A DNA stretch of 64,000 nt from Capra hircus (Eukaryota; Chordata; Mammalia; Artiodactyla; Bovidae), in contig NC_030811.1 in assembly GCF_001704415.2 (NCBI RefSeq), positions 52,007,591 through 52,071,590 of the forward strand, read 5' to 3'. Shown one piece after another: positions 1 through 10,473 of the stretch. Position 1 is the stretch's first letter; each line of letters opens with the position of its first letter. The notes below the pieces were generated by a model. That model was not told the DNA's origin and ran no database searches. It saw nothing but the letters and a program-made list of their open reading frames with translations. A program made the translations under genes and the position numbers.

Positions 1-1984
1 ATTTCTGCCCCTATGTGAGGAGCATTTCTCACTCTTGTTTTTGTAACAGCATTCTGCCTCTTTCATCTCCATGGTTGTTTAACTGGAACCCAGATGCTTG
101 GGCTATATCTCTCAAACAGCCCTGGTGATGCAAAGCCAGGGAGCGGCTGGCCTTGCAATACGGCTGGAGGAGCACAGAGCAGACCTCTCCACTCCAGAAT
201 AACTAACGAAATGCAACAGTTAGAGATTCATTACTTGGGGGCCTTGGGAGCTACTTGGTTATCAGGAATTCACTGCTTAAAATACTAAGATTCCTGGGAT
301 GAAGAACATCCTTTAGTTATCAGCTCTCAGCTTAGCCAAGATGAGCTGACAGGGAGCTAAGCCAAAACAGGTGGAAGTAATGACCTCAGGGACGGGGAAA
401 GGCAGGACTGGGTGAGAAACAGCCTAGAAGCCCGGGACGGGTGGGGGAGAGGGGGGAGGGGGCGGAGCAAGACAGGAGAGAGCGCCTCAGCTACATTCTA
501 GGGTGCAACTCCCAGGTTCTGCCTCAGCCCGCAACATGCTGAGAGCACCAAGCCAGACTTAGGGGGCCCCTGGATCCAGAGAGCAGGGGACAAACCTGGA
601 GTAGATGGCCCTGTGCCCTGTCCTGCCAGCCAGGTAACCATAGCCTCGGGCCTATTTCCTCCTCCCTCGAAAGGCAATTTCAGTCCCGAGCAGCTTCAGA
701 CAAGAAAAGGTAGCCTTTTAAAGTGGGATGATCCTGCATGCAACGCCACAGGCTAAATGCCACCTTGCCATCAGCCACTCTGACACGTTTTCTTACATCT
801 GACCCTCACCAGAGCAGCCTGGGTTTACTTACTCATTGGCCTGGCTCCCAGCATCATGAGAAACTCAGTGAGGATTCAGATCTGTGTTCATCCCTGGATC
901 CCCATCATGCACCTATACACCATGTTTATTAAGATGGATAGACTGGAACTGGGGGCTCTGTTATTCTGTATGTCTCTAATTAATCCTGTCACTTTCTAGC
1001 TAAGGTTGAAAGCCTGATCTGTGGCCACCATGGACAATGAGGAGGGTTTAAGGACGAAGGCTGATGGGACGGTTTGAACGCAGGTGTGGTCGGGACCCCT
1101 ATCATGACAGCACCCAGCAGCTCCGTCTCCTGGGAAGAAGGCAGGCTGCCTTCTGCCACTTTACCCTCCTGCCCACCTGTGCGCTCCTCTGCTTGCAACA
1201 CCAGGCCTGAGAGCGTTATGCCCTCTTTGTGTCACTGAAAATGAACCCCGAACACAAGGTCCTCTTGAAGGTTTGTATTTGCTAGGTTCCTTAGGAAGGC
1301 TGGGAATAGGGCAACACCTCTTTGCCGTGGCTAACCAAACGCCTGCACACCTTCCTCAGGGCCCGCTCTTCTGCTTCCCCTCACAGCCAGCCTCCCTCTC
1401 GCTGACTCCCGATGTCTGGATATTGAAAACACCCTCAGCCTGGCTCCCTCACTCTTTTACGTGCCTTCTCTGTGACCCACCTCAGCGTCCCTGCCTCAGC
1501 CCACTTCGCTGTATTTCTACAGCCTGTGTCTCTAATACACAGCAGAGCATTGCCAGCTGCCCTGTCCTAGGCGTCCCCCTCCATCCTTCTGCAGAGAAGG
1601 ACCGCAAGCACAACTGAGCTTAACCTAAGTTCTGTGATGATGGTGGCGGCTTGGCTGAGATCCCTCAAGCCTAACGGCAGCACGGAGATGCCAACGACGG
1701 TCCATGGCAGCCACTGGCTGCTGGTCCTCGGGTGGGGGCAGGATCTCGCTGGAGCTGCCTCGGTCTAGAGTTTTCCACCAATGCAGCAGCCCTTGAAATT
1801 AATTTTCTATTAAAATTTAAGCCTCTCAGTCTGATAAACAAACTGCACATTTGCTGTGGATTCTGTATCTGACCTTTTACACTGGTTTTGTCAACAAAAT
1901 TTACTGTATTCATAAATACTAATGTTCTCATTTGGTTCGCTATCTTTAGTATACTGTAAATTATCAGCAAGTACATAAATGTCT
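1..1984. other. Unique intronic DNA
   Basis: No repeat family is recognised. It contains a G-rich run at 434-462, described separately. A few short open frames are present (for example 1273-1617) without recognisable protein features. The stretch becomes AT-rich after about 1780. Confidence 0.5.
434..462 (+). other. Potential G-quadruplex motif
   Basis: Five guanine runs of 3, 3, 5, 6 and 5 bases (434-436, 439-441, 443-447, 451-456, 458-462) are separated by loops of 1-3 bases. This satisfies the usual G3+N1-7 rule. JAZF1 is transcribed from the other strand, so the G-run would be on the non-template strand for plus-strand transcription only. Confidence 0.55.
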
Positions 1985-2905
1985 TGGCCTGGTAATATAG
2001 TGGCCTGAAATGACTTCCTTTTTCCTTTAAAGATGTTGCATGTTTTAATGGTAGGTGTTTCTAATTAACTTGAAGTGCCATAAAATGCCCATGTATGAAT
2101 CAAAGACAAGTGAGTTGCATTAAATTAAAAGTGCAGTATCTGACTAATGCTAACAAATTAGGCATGCCTTCAAGATGCACAATTTCTCTGTTTGGAGTTG
2201 TCACCTTATTAATGCAGGGATATCAAGGCTCCTAGAGCAGCAGCGCCAAACGAGCCTTTCAAAATTAATATCTTTGGCAATCAATTAGGAACACGGTTTC
2301 AAGCTTTAAAAAGACTTCCACTCGGGCATCTTTACAGAGCACCCTCTTCCTGCTTCCTTCATAAATGAGCTCGATTTGGGGATCTGATCTTTTTGCCAAT
2401 ATAAGACCAAATGAGCACTGTAAATATTGAAATCAAATGTTACTACTTGGCCTAATTTTCTTTCAGCCTGCAGTTAATCTTTATTCAGCCTTAATGAGTA
2501 TTTATTGTGTGACCCTGACAGCTTGCTACTGCTGTGATAAATTATCTGACTCAAGTCCGATTAAAAATGCAACCCTGAGTGCTAATTATCTCAACAGACC
2601 TGCTTAATAATAGCATTTCTTGTCAATTATGGAATCTCAGCATGGGTGTCAATAGGAACAAATGCCCAAGCCTACCTTCGATGCTGACTTCCCATAATGC
2701 CCTTTGACTTGCCATATGTAAATCAGAGTGCTTTGTACCTGTGGTGACCCTTTATTAGCAAACTGTCAAAATGATAAAACTAGCCACAGCAAAACTCCCA
2801 CCACCATACAATTAGGGGCTACAGTTTAGGACAACAGGAGGTCAATCAGACAGAGCTAATTATGACGCATCTTACTTACGGCCTGTCCAGCAGGAAGAAT
2901 TAGCT
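1985..2905. promoter_or_regulatory. Candidate conserved non-coding element
   Basis: About 900 bp without any recognisable repeat, CpG-poor and AT-rich. It holds many homeodomain-type cores (CTAATTA near 2063, AATTATC near 2538, GCTAATTATC near 2582, TCAATTATGG near 2624, CAATTAG near 2810, GCTAATTATG near 2855). This texture is typical of vertebrate developmental enhancers and ultraconserved blocks. The function is inferred only; conservation could not be tested here. Confidence 0.4.
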
Positions 2906-3020
2906 GTTTCTTGAAATTTATGCGAGGTTAAGCATGGCCCACAGGAGGGAAGCTACTGGAAAGTCGGGACTGGGGAGGTGGAGGCACAGAATTACACAAT
3001 TTGTTTTCCACAGTTTTGCA
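2906..3020. other. Unique intronic DNA
   Basis: Short unrecognised stretch between the candidate element and a MIR copy. Confidence 0.4.
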
Positions 3021-3178
3021 GGGTGTCTGGAATTAGATCTGAGTTCAATTTCAGCTCCGTCACTTACCTGCTGTGACTTGGAAGAAATCACTTCAACTGA
3101 AAAATGGAGCCGACACCACCTACCTCATTGACTGGGGGCTGGGGTAAGGATTAAGAGGTAACAAGTATAGAGACAGGG
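3021..3178 (+). repeat. MIR SINE
   Basis: Shows the MIR core order in degraded form: a degraded counterpart of 'cttactagctgtgtgacct' (here cacttacctgctgtgactt), then an 'aaaatgga' block, then 'cctcattg' and 'aggattaagaggt'. This is an ancient tRNA-derived mammalian SINE, heavily diverged. Confidence 0.75.
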
Positions 3179-3399
3179 AGCAAGGTCCGATCACATGGTG
3201 CGTGATGAATATCCATTTACTTTGCCCTGTTTGCTTTTCTTCCCATGACCAAGGTAACAGATAGTAACAACAGGGACAAGTAACATTTAAAATGACGCTC
3301 TCCCTAAATGCCCTGCACGATGTCTTACATGTACCTGTCATTTAATCTTCCTCCTCTACCATAGTCAGAATTGAGGAGAAAAATGGGGATGCAACACAC

Positions 3400-3550
3400 G
3401 GTGTGGGGCATACAGTCAAGAATACTGGGGTAACTTGGGCTGATGACAGACTTGTGGGGTGATCATTTCACAGTGTGTACAATGTCACTTTCTTGTACAC
3501 ATGAAACTAATATAATATTGTATGTCAAATTTATGTCAATTAAAAAAGAA
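3400..3550 (+). repeat. LINE-type 3' end (old L1-like)
   Basis: The run 'gtggggtgatcatttcacag' through 'acatgaaactaatataatat', ending in an A-rich tail at 3541-3550, matches a common artiodactyl L1-type 3' untranslated end. Exact subfamily not determined. Confidence 0.5.
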
Positions 3551-3714
3551 GAGCTGTGGCTATCCCCATGGATCATTTAGTACAGCCTCCTGTTTATAGG
3601 GACAAATGCCTTGAACTATCCAAAACCAAAGATGAGAGGCTCCCAAAGATTATCTCAGACAAACACTTTCAACCTACCCAGGCTGAAAAGTCAGAGTAGC
3701 ACCGACTGAACAGA

Positions 3715-3905
3715 GCATTTACTCCAGGCCAGTCACTGTGGGGAGTGCTCCCCTTTGTTTAATTCACACAATGTCCCTCTCATCGGCTTCCCTTTGGGGA
3801 CTGGGAAACAGGGTAAGAGAGGTGAGATGACTCGCCCCACATCCCGTAACTGGCAGGTTTCAGAGCCCAGGCCAGAGCTGAGAGTCAAAGCCCCCACCTT
3901 CCCAA
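3715..3905 (-). repeat. MIR SINE
   Basis: Reads as the reverse complement of MIR: degraded 'cattttacagatgaggaaac' equivalent (ggggactgggaaacaggg), then 'gagaggtgagatgactcgcc', then 'gtaactggcaggtttcagag'. Confidence 0.7.
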
Positions 3906-5195
3906 AAGGAGGAGCCTGGATGCAGTTTATGTTCCTCGACAAAGGCTTTCAGTAGAAAGGATGGGAGAGGCCGACACCAGCCTGAGCATGTTACACTACA
4001 CCGTTACGTGGCAATTCAATTATAAGGAACAATAAATACTATGTGCCTTTCCGGTTCTCTGCAGTGACGAACCGCAGAGGCGCAGGGCAGGGGCCCCGGC
4101 CGGAGGCACCAGCTCAGGCTCTTCAGGGGGGCAGGGGTGCTGGGGAGCAATGTGAGAGGAGTTACTGTTTCATCACATGACTTCAAGCATCTGCAGCCTC
4201 AGTCGGTAATTCTGGGGGTCACAAGCCTCCCCTCTCCTGGCTTTTATGACTCCAGGGAAGCGTGCTCTTTCAAGGAGAAAAGCCATCACTGTTCAATTGG
4301 CCACGTCACCGCCTTCTTGCCTTACCTGCCTGCCCTTCCCAGGCTGACCTCCCAGGAGCCTGGAGCCGTGCAGGGGTTTCTGAGCACAACCCGAAACAAT
4401 TTTCCTAAAATAGGCTCTGGCATTCCCCAGATTAGAAGGCACCATCAAGGCGAACCCCTACTGAAATACAGATGCTCACGTTCCCTATATCTGGGCTATT
4501 TGGTCTGTGTGGAGGGGACAGAGAACCTGCTCTGTTGTTCCGTGAGGGGGCCAAGTGATGTCTCCCTGCGGCCACACCCAGGGCTGGCCTGCTGGGAGCG
4601 TCCAGGGCTGTGGGAAACAGTGCCGAGAAAGGAAGGCGGTGTCAGGCCTCACTGCGCCAGAGGCTGTGCGGCTGGCCGGCTAATGAGGCCCAGATGAGGG
4701 TCTCGGGGTGACAGATCCGGGGAGATGCAAGAAAGGAATGTGATCATTTCCTTCTGAAACGTGTTCCTTCTTCCCCAACACCTCGGCCCTGCTTCATTAC
4801 TTCCTTCACAGATGATCTCAAATTAGGAAGCCAATCTCTCCCCTCGATAGGATGCCAAGTTAGTGCCATGAGGGTGTAAATCGTGTTTCATCAATACTGT
4901 GTGGGCTAATTTTCTTTCCAGCTCTTGACACCAGCGTTCACTCTTTCCCCATAAAGTAAGCATGCCCGCATTTTCTTTGATGAGTTGTAGCTAATTGTCA
5001 TTTGGGGTGAGATACAAAGCTCTTCCTCTAGGGTGCTGGTCGAGGCTTAATACGTTCCACAGAGATACATGGTGGCCTTGTCTGCCACTTCTTAAAGCTT
5101 CTTTCTCATCATCCTGTTCTGTCCATGTAAACAGTTGAGAATGAAACCTCCCCGGGCTTAAGTCTGTCTCCTGATTGTCACATGTCCTGTGATAC
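3906..5195. other. Unique intronic DNA, partly GC-rich
   Basis: No repeat recognised. Positions 4060-4130 and 4500-4720 are GC-rich with a local cluster of CpGs (near 4066-4102) but too short for a classical CpG island. The longest stop-free frame of the window (4137-4697, 186 codons, plus) lies here. It has low-complexity composition and no recognisable domain, so I do not call it a gene. Confidence 0.45.
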
Positions 5196-5383
5196 CTACG
5201 ACACCATGCAATGTTGATGCGGAAACTAGAGAAAGAAATGGCAACCCACTCCAGCATTCTTGCTGGGAAATCCCATGGACAGAGAAGCCTGGTGGGCTAC
5301 AGTCCCTGGGGTCGCAAAGGGTCAGACACAACTTAGTGACCAAACAACAACTATGACGCCATGTGAGGCTGATGTGGAAATTA
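5196..5383. repeat. 33-bp imperfect direct repeats flanking a SINE
   Basis: Positions 5196-5228 and 5351-5383 align without gaps over 33 bp with eight differences, mostly C/T and A/G. Placed exactly at the two ends of the Bov-A copy, they look like an unusually long target-site duplication that has since diverged. Confidence 0.6.
5229..5350 (+). mobile_element. Bov-A-type SINE, one unit
   Basis: Carries the ruminant SINE signature: 'ggcaacccactccagcattc', 'tcccatggacagagaagcct', 'ggtgggctacagtccctggg', 'gtcgcaaagggtcagacaca'. It is the BovB-derived part without a tRNA head, followed by CAACAACAA. It is flanked by long imperfect direct repeats (5196-5228 and 5351-5383). Confidence 0.88.
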
Positions 5384-5708
5384 CTGTGCACCTCTTCTCT
5401 CCTCGGGTGTCCTTAACATCCATTCAAATGTCACACAAGGTTTTGCAGGAACTATGGAAACACATCCGCTGCAGACAAGTTTAGCATGAAAGTTACTGCC
5501 CCTGTGGGCAGAGTCCTATGCTCTGGCACTGTTAGGTAGAACAGGGAAAAGGAGTCCAAAATGGCGGTGGCTACCAGACAAGGAAGGGAAAAGCCCGCAA
5601 AAATGAAACAAAAGAAGGTCCGAGGACCGGAGTGAGGACCTCAGGTAAAACAAACAACACTCCTGGCTGGCCCAATTTACATAGGACAGGCCCAGGGAGG
5701 GATAAACA

Positions 5709-5716
5709 TATAAATA
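5709..5716 (+). promoter_or_regulatory. TATA box of the LTR
   Basis: TATAAATA within CATATAAATAGAGG, about 120 bp before the AATAAA signal. Spacing is right for a U3/R promoter with a start near 5735-5745. Still intact in sequence; activity unknown. Confidence 0.6.
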
Positions 5717-5832
5717 GAGGAGCCAAAGCCAGCTCTCTCTCTCTCTCTCTGGCGCGTGCTGGGGCGCTCTTCTCATGTCTTTAGGTCGACGTGCCCTCAC
5801 GCCTCAAAGATGGATTTTCCTGCTATCTTCTA

Positions 5833-5838
5833 AATAAA
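5833..5838 (+). terminator. Poly(A) signal of the LTR
   Basis: AATAAA in the context CTAAATAAAATAG, at the expected R-region position downstream of the TATA box. It would be read only by plus-strand transcripts, that is, antisense to JAZF1. Confidence 0.6.
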
Positions 5839-5840
5839 AT

Positions 5841-5944
5841 AGAGCTGTAACACTGATTTGTCTAAGAGCTATAACATGCTCCATTCGAGACCTGAGAGCT
5901 ATAACACGGTCTATCCAAGACCTGAGAGCTGTGACACGCAGAGG
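5841..5944 (+). repeat. Tandem 30-bp repeats in the LTR
   Basis: Four successive units start with AGAGCT at 5841, 5865, 5895 and 5925. The second and third are full 30-bp copies differing at a few bases ('agagctataacatgctccat' versus 'agagctataacacggtctat'). The first is shortened to 24 bp and the last is cut off. Confidence 0.8.
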
Positions 5945-6018
5945 GGGCTTTAACGTCCGTCACTCCAAATCTCTGTTGTGACGAGACAAAGAATCGAGGA
6001 ACATACACTCGCATGACA

Positions 6019-7504
6019 GTACCATTTAACTCCTTCTGAACACTCCAAAGAGAAGTAAATCTTTTCAAACCCATTAGTAATAAGGAATGCAAGATATGCA
6101 CCCAGTGTGCTCAGGGAGTCCTACTTGCATCCTCTGCATTCCAAACTATTCTACGCCTGAGTCCAGTCCAATAGAAGTATGGCCCGAATGCCAAGTCCAC
6201 AGTGCATGAGGTTTAAACAGGCCTCTCCTTGCCTGCAGACCAATCCCTTAATCTTCTGGGTATCCGGCCATTTGCCATTTGGCTTCTTAGGATATGAAGG
6301 ATATGCTTGTCGACACATTTCTACTGAAAAATCAAGTAATCTGACAAACTGTGACTTACACGGTGGACTCTTGTAGGTGGATGCCAGATTTGAGCTGCTA
6401 TTATCAATTTTTTTCATTTTATAATGATGACCACATCTTAAAAATTAATGACGCCTCCTATTTGTTTCATAGTCCTGGTCTCAGGCCAACAATACAGTCC
6501 CTTGAATTTGCCTGAAACATATGGACGCAGGATTTCATTTATGGTTTTTGGTAAAGTCACGTTCTTCCAAAAATCGTGCATGGGTCACATGAGAATCTTG
6601 GGTGCTGTCATTTGCCTGAAGCTGTTTCCATTAGCAACGACATTCATAACAACACATGTCAGCAGTTAGCGCCCCAGCAGAGTGAATACAGCCAGTCCCA
6701 GGGAACTTCATTTCTATTTTGGGGCCTTGCTGTCCTTCCAAGGGGCAGAAAAAGCTTTTGGAGAATTTGTATCCACAGGAAGAAACCCCTCACCTAGTTT
6801 GTTTCTCTACACCGCACTTTTTCTGGGGGGAACCCTATCGATAATTAGGTTATTATTACATTTTGGATTTCAAGAAATAATCTATGGCACCTCCCCTTTT
6901 TGCATTATCACCTTAAAACTATCACAAGACCTAAAAGAAAACAGTCCTTCCATCTCAGATTTTTGGGGGATGTGTTTGAGAATCCATTTTGGTACTTCTG
7001 GGACACTGAGTTATATATCTTAAAAAAAAAGCTTTAAAAAAATCTTTTGAATCAGAGCTTAAACACACAGCTGTTGGGCACAGTGTTTGAAAACAAAGGA
7101 AAACAAGAAGATATTATTTCAAACAACTGAGTGTGTGGGCACTGGCTTTATACAAAGTTATGATGGTGCTTGTACATAAAATAGTGTTGAAGCCTAGTGG
7201 GTGAGCCACTCCTGCCACTCATTTTCTGGATTGTGTAACCGCTCTCCTGACGATCCCCACTGAGCTTCTATGCAGTGTCTTCCAACTTCTGGCTTTGAAG
7301 GGCCCTCTGCACCTTCTGTCTCAGCCTCAGGGCCCATGGTCCCTGTAAGTCAGACCTTTTCAGCAATTCTTCCTCGCCCTCTCAGAAATTACCATGATTT
7401 CCCTGACCAGGTCTGGTTATACCTGTCAGGTTTTTAATGGTTATTTTAGTCCCTCCAGACCAACACATCTCAGATGCCTGGTCCATCACAGAGCCCTGGC
7501 TAGG
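6019..7504. other. Unique intronic DNA
   Basis: No repeat family recognised with confidence. Short overlapping open frames near 6576-7023 have no recognisable protein signature. There is no retroviral internal region after the LTR. Confidence 0.45.
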
Positions 7505-7618
7505 GGTCCTCAGGATCAGCAGCGTCAGCATGGCCTGGACCCTTGTCGGAAATGGAGACTCTTGGACTCCAGTCCAGACCTATGTGGTATGCATGCAGTT
7601 TAGGTTTGAGGAGCACTG
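7505..7618 (-). mobile_element. MER5A-type hAT-Charlie remnant
   Basis: Reads like the reverse complement of MER5A: 'ggtcctcaggatcagcagcg', 'tcagcatggcctggaccctt', then a final 'gtttgaggagcactgg' terminal inverted repeat. The middle is shortened, as in MER5A1. Confidence 0.65.
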
Positions 7619-7649
7619 GTCTGGAACTGATAGACCTTTCTGGAAAGTG

Positions 7650-7765
7650 ATTTCTCAGACTTTACTACCCATCAAGGAATCTGGGCAGTCCTCAGAATAC
7701 CGGCAAACCCCACCTTTCAAAATCTCCCAGGTGGTGCATTCATTTCACTTGGTGAACAAGGAGCT
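7650..7765 (+). mobile_element. Possible second MER5A-type remnant
   Basis: 'tttctcagactttactaccc' followed by 'catcaaggaatctgg' and later 'atctcccaggtggtgcatt' resembles the plus orientation of MER5A. It is strongly diverged. Together with the preceding copy it would form an inverted pair. Confidence 0.35.
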
Positions 7766-8242
7766 ATGTCTACATCTAAAGTAAAATTAGTCCTTCTGTC
7801 CGCAAGGAAAGTTAAGTTTTCTAGTTCCTACACACACTGAATAAGGATCAATCTGCAACTACAAAGGCACTTTGGGATCCTGCAGTGACTCCTCTTCAGC
7901 ATCAGCTGGCAGGGACCAGGAGGCAGCTGCCTCTGTTTTACTTGAAGTAGTTCTATTGGAGAGAAGCGGTGAAGAGTCGCCAGGGGTCCCCGAATGACCA
8001 GCTAAATCTCCGTGAGAAAGCGGAGTTCTCAGTGTTTCCTAAAGCCGGTTAGGAAGACTGGAACACACAGGCCTGGGCTGAATGTCATTCCTCTGGAACA
8101 GGGCTCCTGAGGTCGGAGCCTTGGATGTGTGCTTTGAGATCTCCCTAGATGACTCTGAGGGAGGGACGGGAGCCACTGTTCTAGGCCACTGACTGTCTCC
8201 AAAGGTGGCCTGAATGCTGTTGCTGTTTAGCCTCCATCACAA
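7766..8242. other. Unique intronic DNA
   Basis: No gene or repeat recognised; moderate GC, without long open frames. Confidence 0.4.
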
Positions 8243-8249
8243 AGATTTA

Positions 8250-8463
8250 AGGACTTTCCTGGCGGCTCAGATGGTAAAGAATCTACCTGCAACACAGGAG
8301 ACCCGGGTTTGATCCCTGGGTCAGGAAGATCCCCTGGAGAAGGGAACAGCTACCCATTCCAGTATTTTTGCCTAGAGAATTCCATGGACAGAGAAGCGTG
8401 GAGGGCTACATATAGTCCATGGGATTGCAAAGAGTCAAACATGACTGAGCGACTAACACACAC
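8250..8463 (+). mobile_element. Bov-tA SINE, full length
   Basis: Begins with the tRNA-Glu-derived head ('ggactttcctggcggctcag', A-box region; B box GGTTTGATCCC at 8306-8316), then the BovB-derived body ('aggaagatcccctggagaag' to 'catgactgagcgactaacac'). Flanked by AGATTTA direct repeats (8243-8249, 8464-8470). Confidence 0.93.
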
Positions 8464-8470
8464 AGATTTA

Positions 8471-9966
8471 TACACAGATTCAGGTGAGGTAGAATTGTGA
8501 TTCCAAAGGCAAGAAGGGTTTTGCTGACTAAGTGTCAGTCCTTGAGGTTGTACTATATGCTTAGTAAGCTATGTTGGTTTATTTATTACGTCAGTAAGTG
8601 TGGACAGAATATCCCTTTAATTTGTAAATATGTGCTACCAACAAGTGCCACTAACCTAAGAGGGGAAAAAAGAATTCAGAATATTCTGGGTAGCCATGCT
8701 ATCTATGCCCACTGCATTTAATCAGAAATGGCTCTGCAGCTTTTGCTTTCCGGAAAATTTGGTTTAACTCTAGATCATTTGAGAGTGGAATCGCCAAACT
8801 GTTTTTCCTCTCTGATGTGAAAAGAAAAGCCTTATGTTGGTTACATGTGCTGTGTTACCTAATAAAGCAAATGATATTAGCATTTTGATTATTTTTAGAG
8901 TCTACATTTTTCTTGCTTTCTAGTAGTGATTACCTCATCACTATGCCTGAGGATGTGCAAATTTCATACACTTACAAAAATAGTTTTAAATGCTTTCAAA
9001 TGCTTCCAAGATTAGAATAACTGTCTTGTGTTATTTTGCTCTCTGTTGACAGTTCACTTCATTTCATCACAGGACGTACTCTTTCCGTAATGAATTTATA
9101 ACTGCTACATCATAGTAATTCCCCATAAAGAACACCACAATAGGATCAATTAGTTTCCTAAAAATCTACCCCTCACAGTAGCTGTTTTTAGTTTTTCATA
9201 TTTGTGCCTCATAAGAGCTTCTGCTCCTTTCATATGAATCTGTTTTAAAACAGCATTGATTTCTTGAGATTTCATGTAACTTAGTCAAGTCCACACTTTG
9301 ATCCTTTTGATCTGTGATGATCTTTAAAGTAACAAAACAAAAAACTATAAGATTCTAAATGTAGCACATTTACTCTTTTCTCCCAGCTCCTTCTATTTGG
9401 TTATTTACATCGCTGGTGACATATGGTAATAAATTGCCATTACCATCCACTCTTCACTGTGGATCAAAGCCTTGGAATGCTTGATGAAAATTTATTAGGC
9501 CTCTGCCCACTGATTCCCACCTGGCCACTCACGGTACCCATCGCCAGTGCTGCCTTGGGCTGGAGACGGAGGTTCTGATGACTAACAGCTGGGCATTTCA
9601 GCTGGCCAACCCTGCTTCCACCCTCCAGGGCTGACCTCCACTTGCCTTCCTATTTCTCTTTCCTCATCTTGCCTAAGCCAACCTGCAGCACAGGTTGCCA
9701 AGGATACCAAAAGCCTGGGAGAATGTGGGGGGCGGGTGTGGCTCACAGAGGCCTTCATGCTGGTAACAGTGCTGGTGCTGCTCTGCTGGTGGGCAATAGG
9801 CAGCTCACTGATGTAGGATAGTGGGCAACTGAGGGGACCTGGGGAGGCTGGGCAAAGAGCAACACTGGAGGGGCTTTACAGGGAAACTTTTAAGATGCAG
9901 GGGTGTTAACATCTGTGCTCCGTTTTGGGCATTTTACTTACTGCTTCTTGCCTTGATGCTTCAGCT
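8471..9966. other. Unique intronic DNA
   Basis: AT-rich to about 9500, then GC-richer. No repeat or exon recognised. A G-run at 9725-9735 is too short to qualify as a quadruplex motif. Parts of 9040-9260 have the texture of conserved non-coding sequence, but nothing specific can be claimed. Confidence 0.4.
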
Positions 9967-9978
9967 TTTTACCACAAA

Positions 9979-10163
9979 ATGAAGTTGCTCAGCTGTGTCC
10001 GACTCTTTGTGACCCCATGGACTGTAGCCTACCAGGCTCCTCTGTCCATGGGATTTTCCAGGCAAGAGTACTGGAGTGGGTTGCCATTTCTTTCTCCAGG
10101 GTATCTTATTGCGGGCAGATGCTTTTACCATCTCAGCCACCAGGGAATCCCAACAAAGACATC
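9979..10163 (-). mobile_element. Bov-tA SINE
   Basis: Reverse-oriented Bov-tA ('tgctcagctgtgtccgactc' through 'ccatctcagccaccagggaa'). Part of the tRNA-derived region after the body is shortened. A perfect 12-bp target duplication TTTTACCACAAA flanks it at 9967-9978 and 10164-10175. Confidence 0.93.
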
Positions 10164-10473
10164 TTTTACCACAAAGATGGTCAAATAAAAACTATACGCT
10201 AGTCATTTGGTAAAATTTATACAGAAGGCAGCTGTTTCATTTTTTCCCCTCACAGAAGTCTCATCTAGTCAAACAAATTTGTCAATAAATATTACAATCT
10301 TCAAGGTGCAAATGAAGCACTTTTTTCTACATTAACTTTTCCCATCACAAGGCCTATGGGAAAAGAACCCAAGCAGAACCTTAGTGAGAGTCTCTAATGA
10401 CCTCTGGAGTGATGGCTTAGCATCTGCACATGCTAGTATTGTCAAGGGGTTGGAATGAGCAAAAATGTCCCAT

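Larger units (their letters stand above)
5498..6018 (+). mobile_element. Endogenous retrovirus LTR (ruminant type; probably solo)
   Basis: A coherent promoter-to-polyadenylation layout is visible: a U3-like stretch ('aaaatggcggtggctaccag' on), a TATA box at 5709-5716, a CT-rich initiator region at 5733-5750, a poly(A) signal AATAAA at 5833-5838, four tandem units at 5841-5944 and a U5-like end ('ctgttgtgacgagacaaaga'). I recognise the style as a bovine/ovine LTR; the family is not assigned with certainty. No tRNA primer-binding site follows and no gag/pol frame is present on either side, so a solo LTR is the best reading. Ends are approximate; imperfect similarity between sequence at 5485-5496 and 6012-6023 may be the target duplication. 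Confidence 0.75.

Noticed and set aside
4137..4697. 186-codon open frame on the plus strand
   Set aside because: No domain, signal peptide or homology is recognisable. It lies in GC-rich intron and is antisense to JAZF1; chance length.
5516..5800. 94-codon minus frame across the LTR
   Set aside because: Opposite to the LTR's own promoter direction and within non-coding LTR sequence.
6019..7504. Retroviral gag/pol region downstream of the LTR
   Set aside because: No primer-binding site and no retroviral protein motif in any frame; the LTR is best read as solo.
8250..8330. tRNA-like head with A and B boxes
   Set aside because: It is the promoter of a Bov-tA SINE and lacks a cloverleaf with acceptor pairing; not a tRNA gene.
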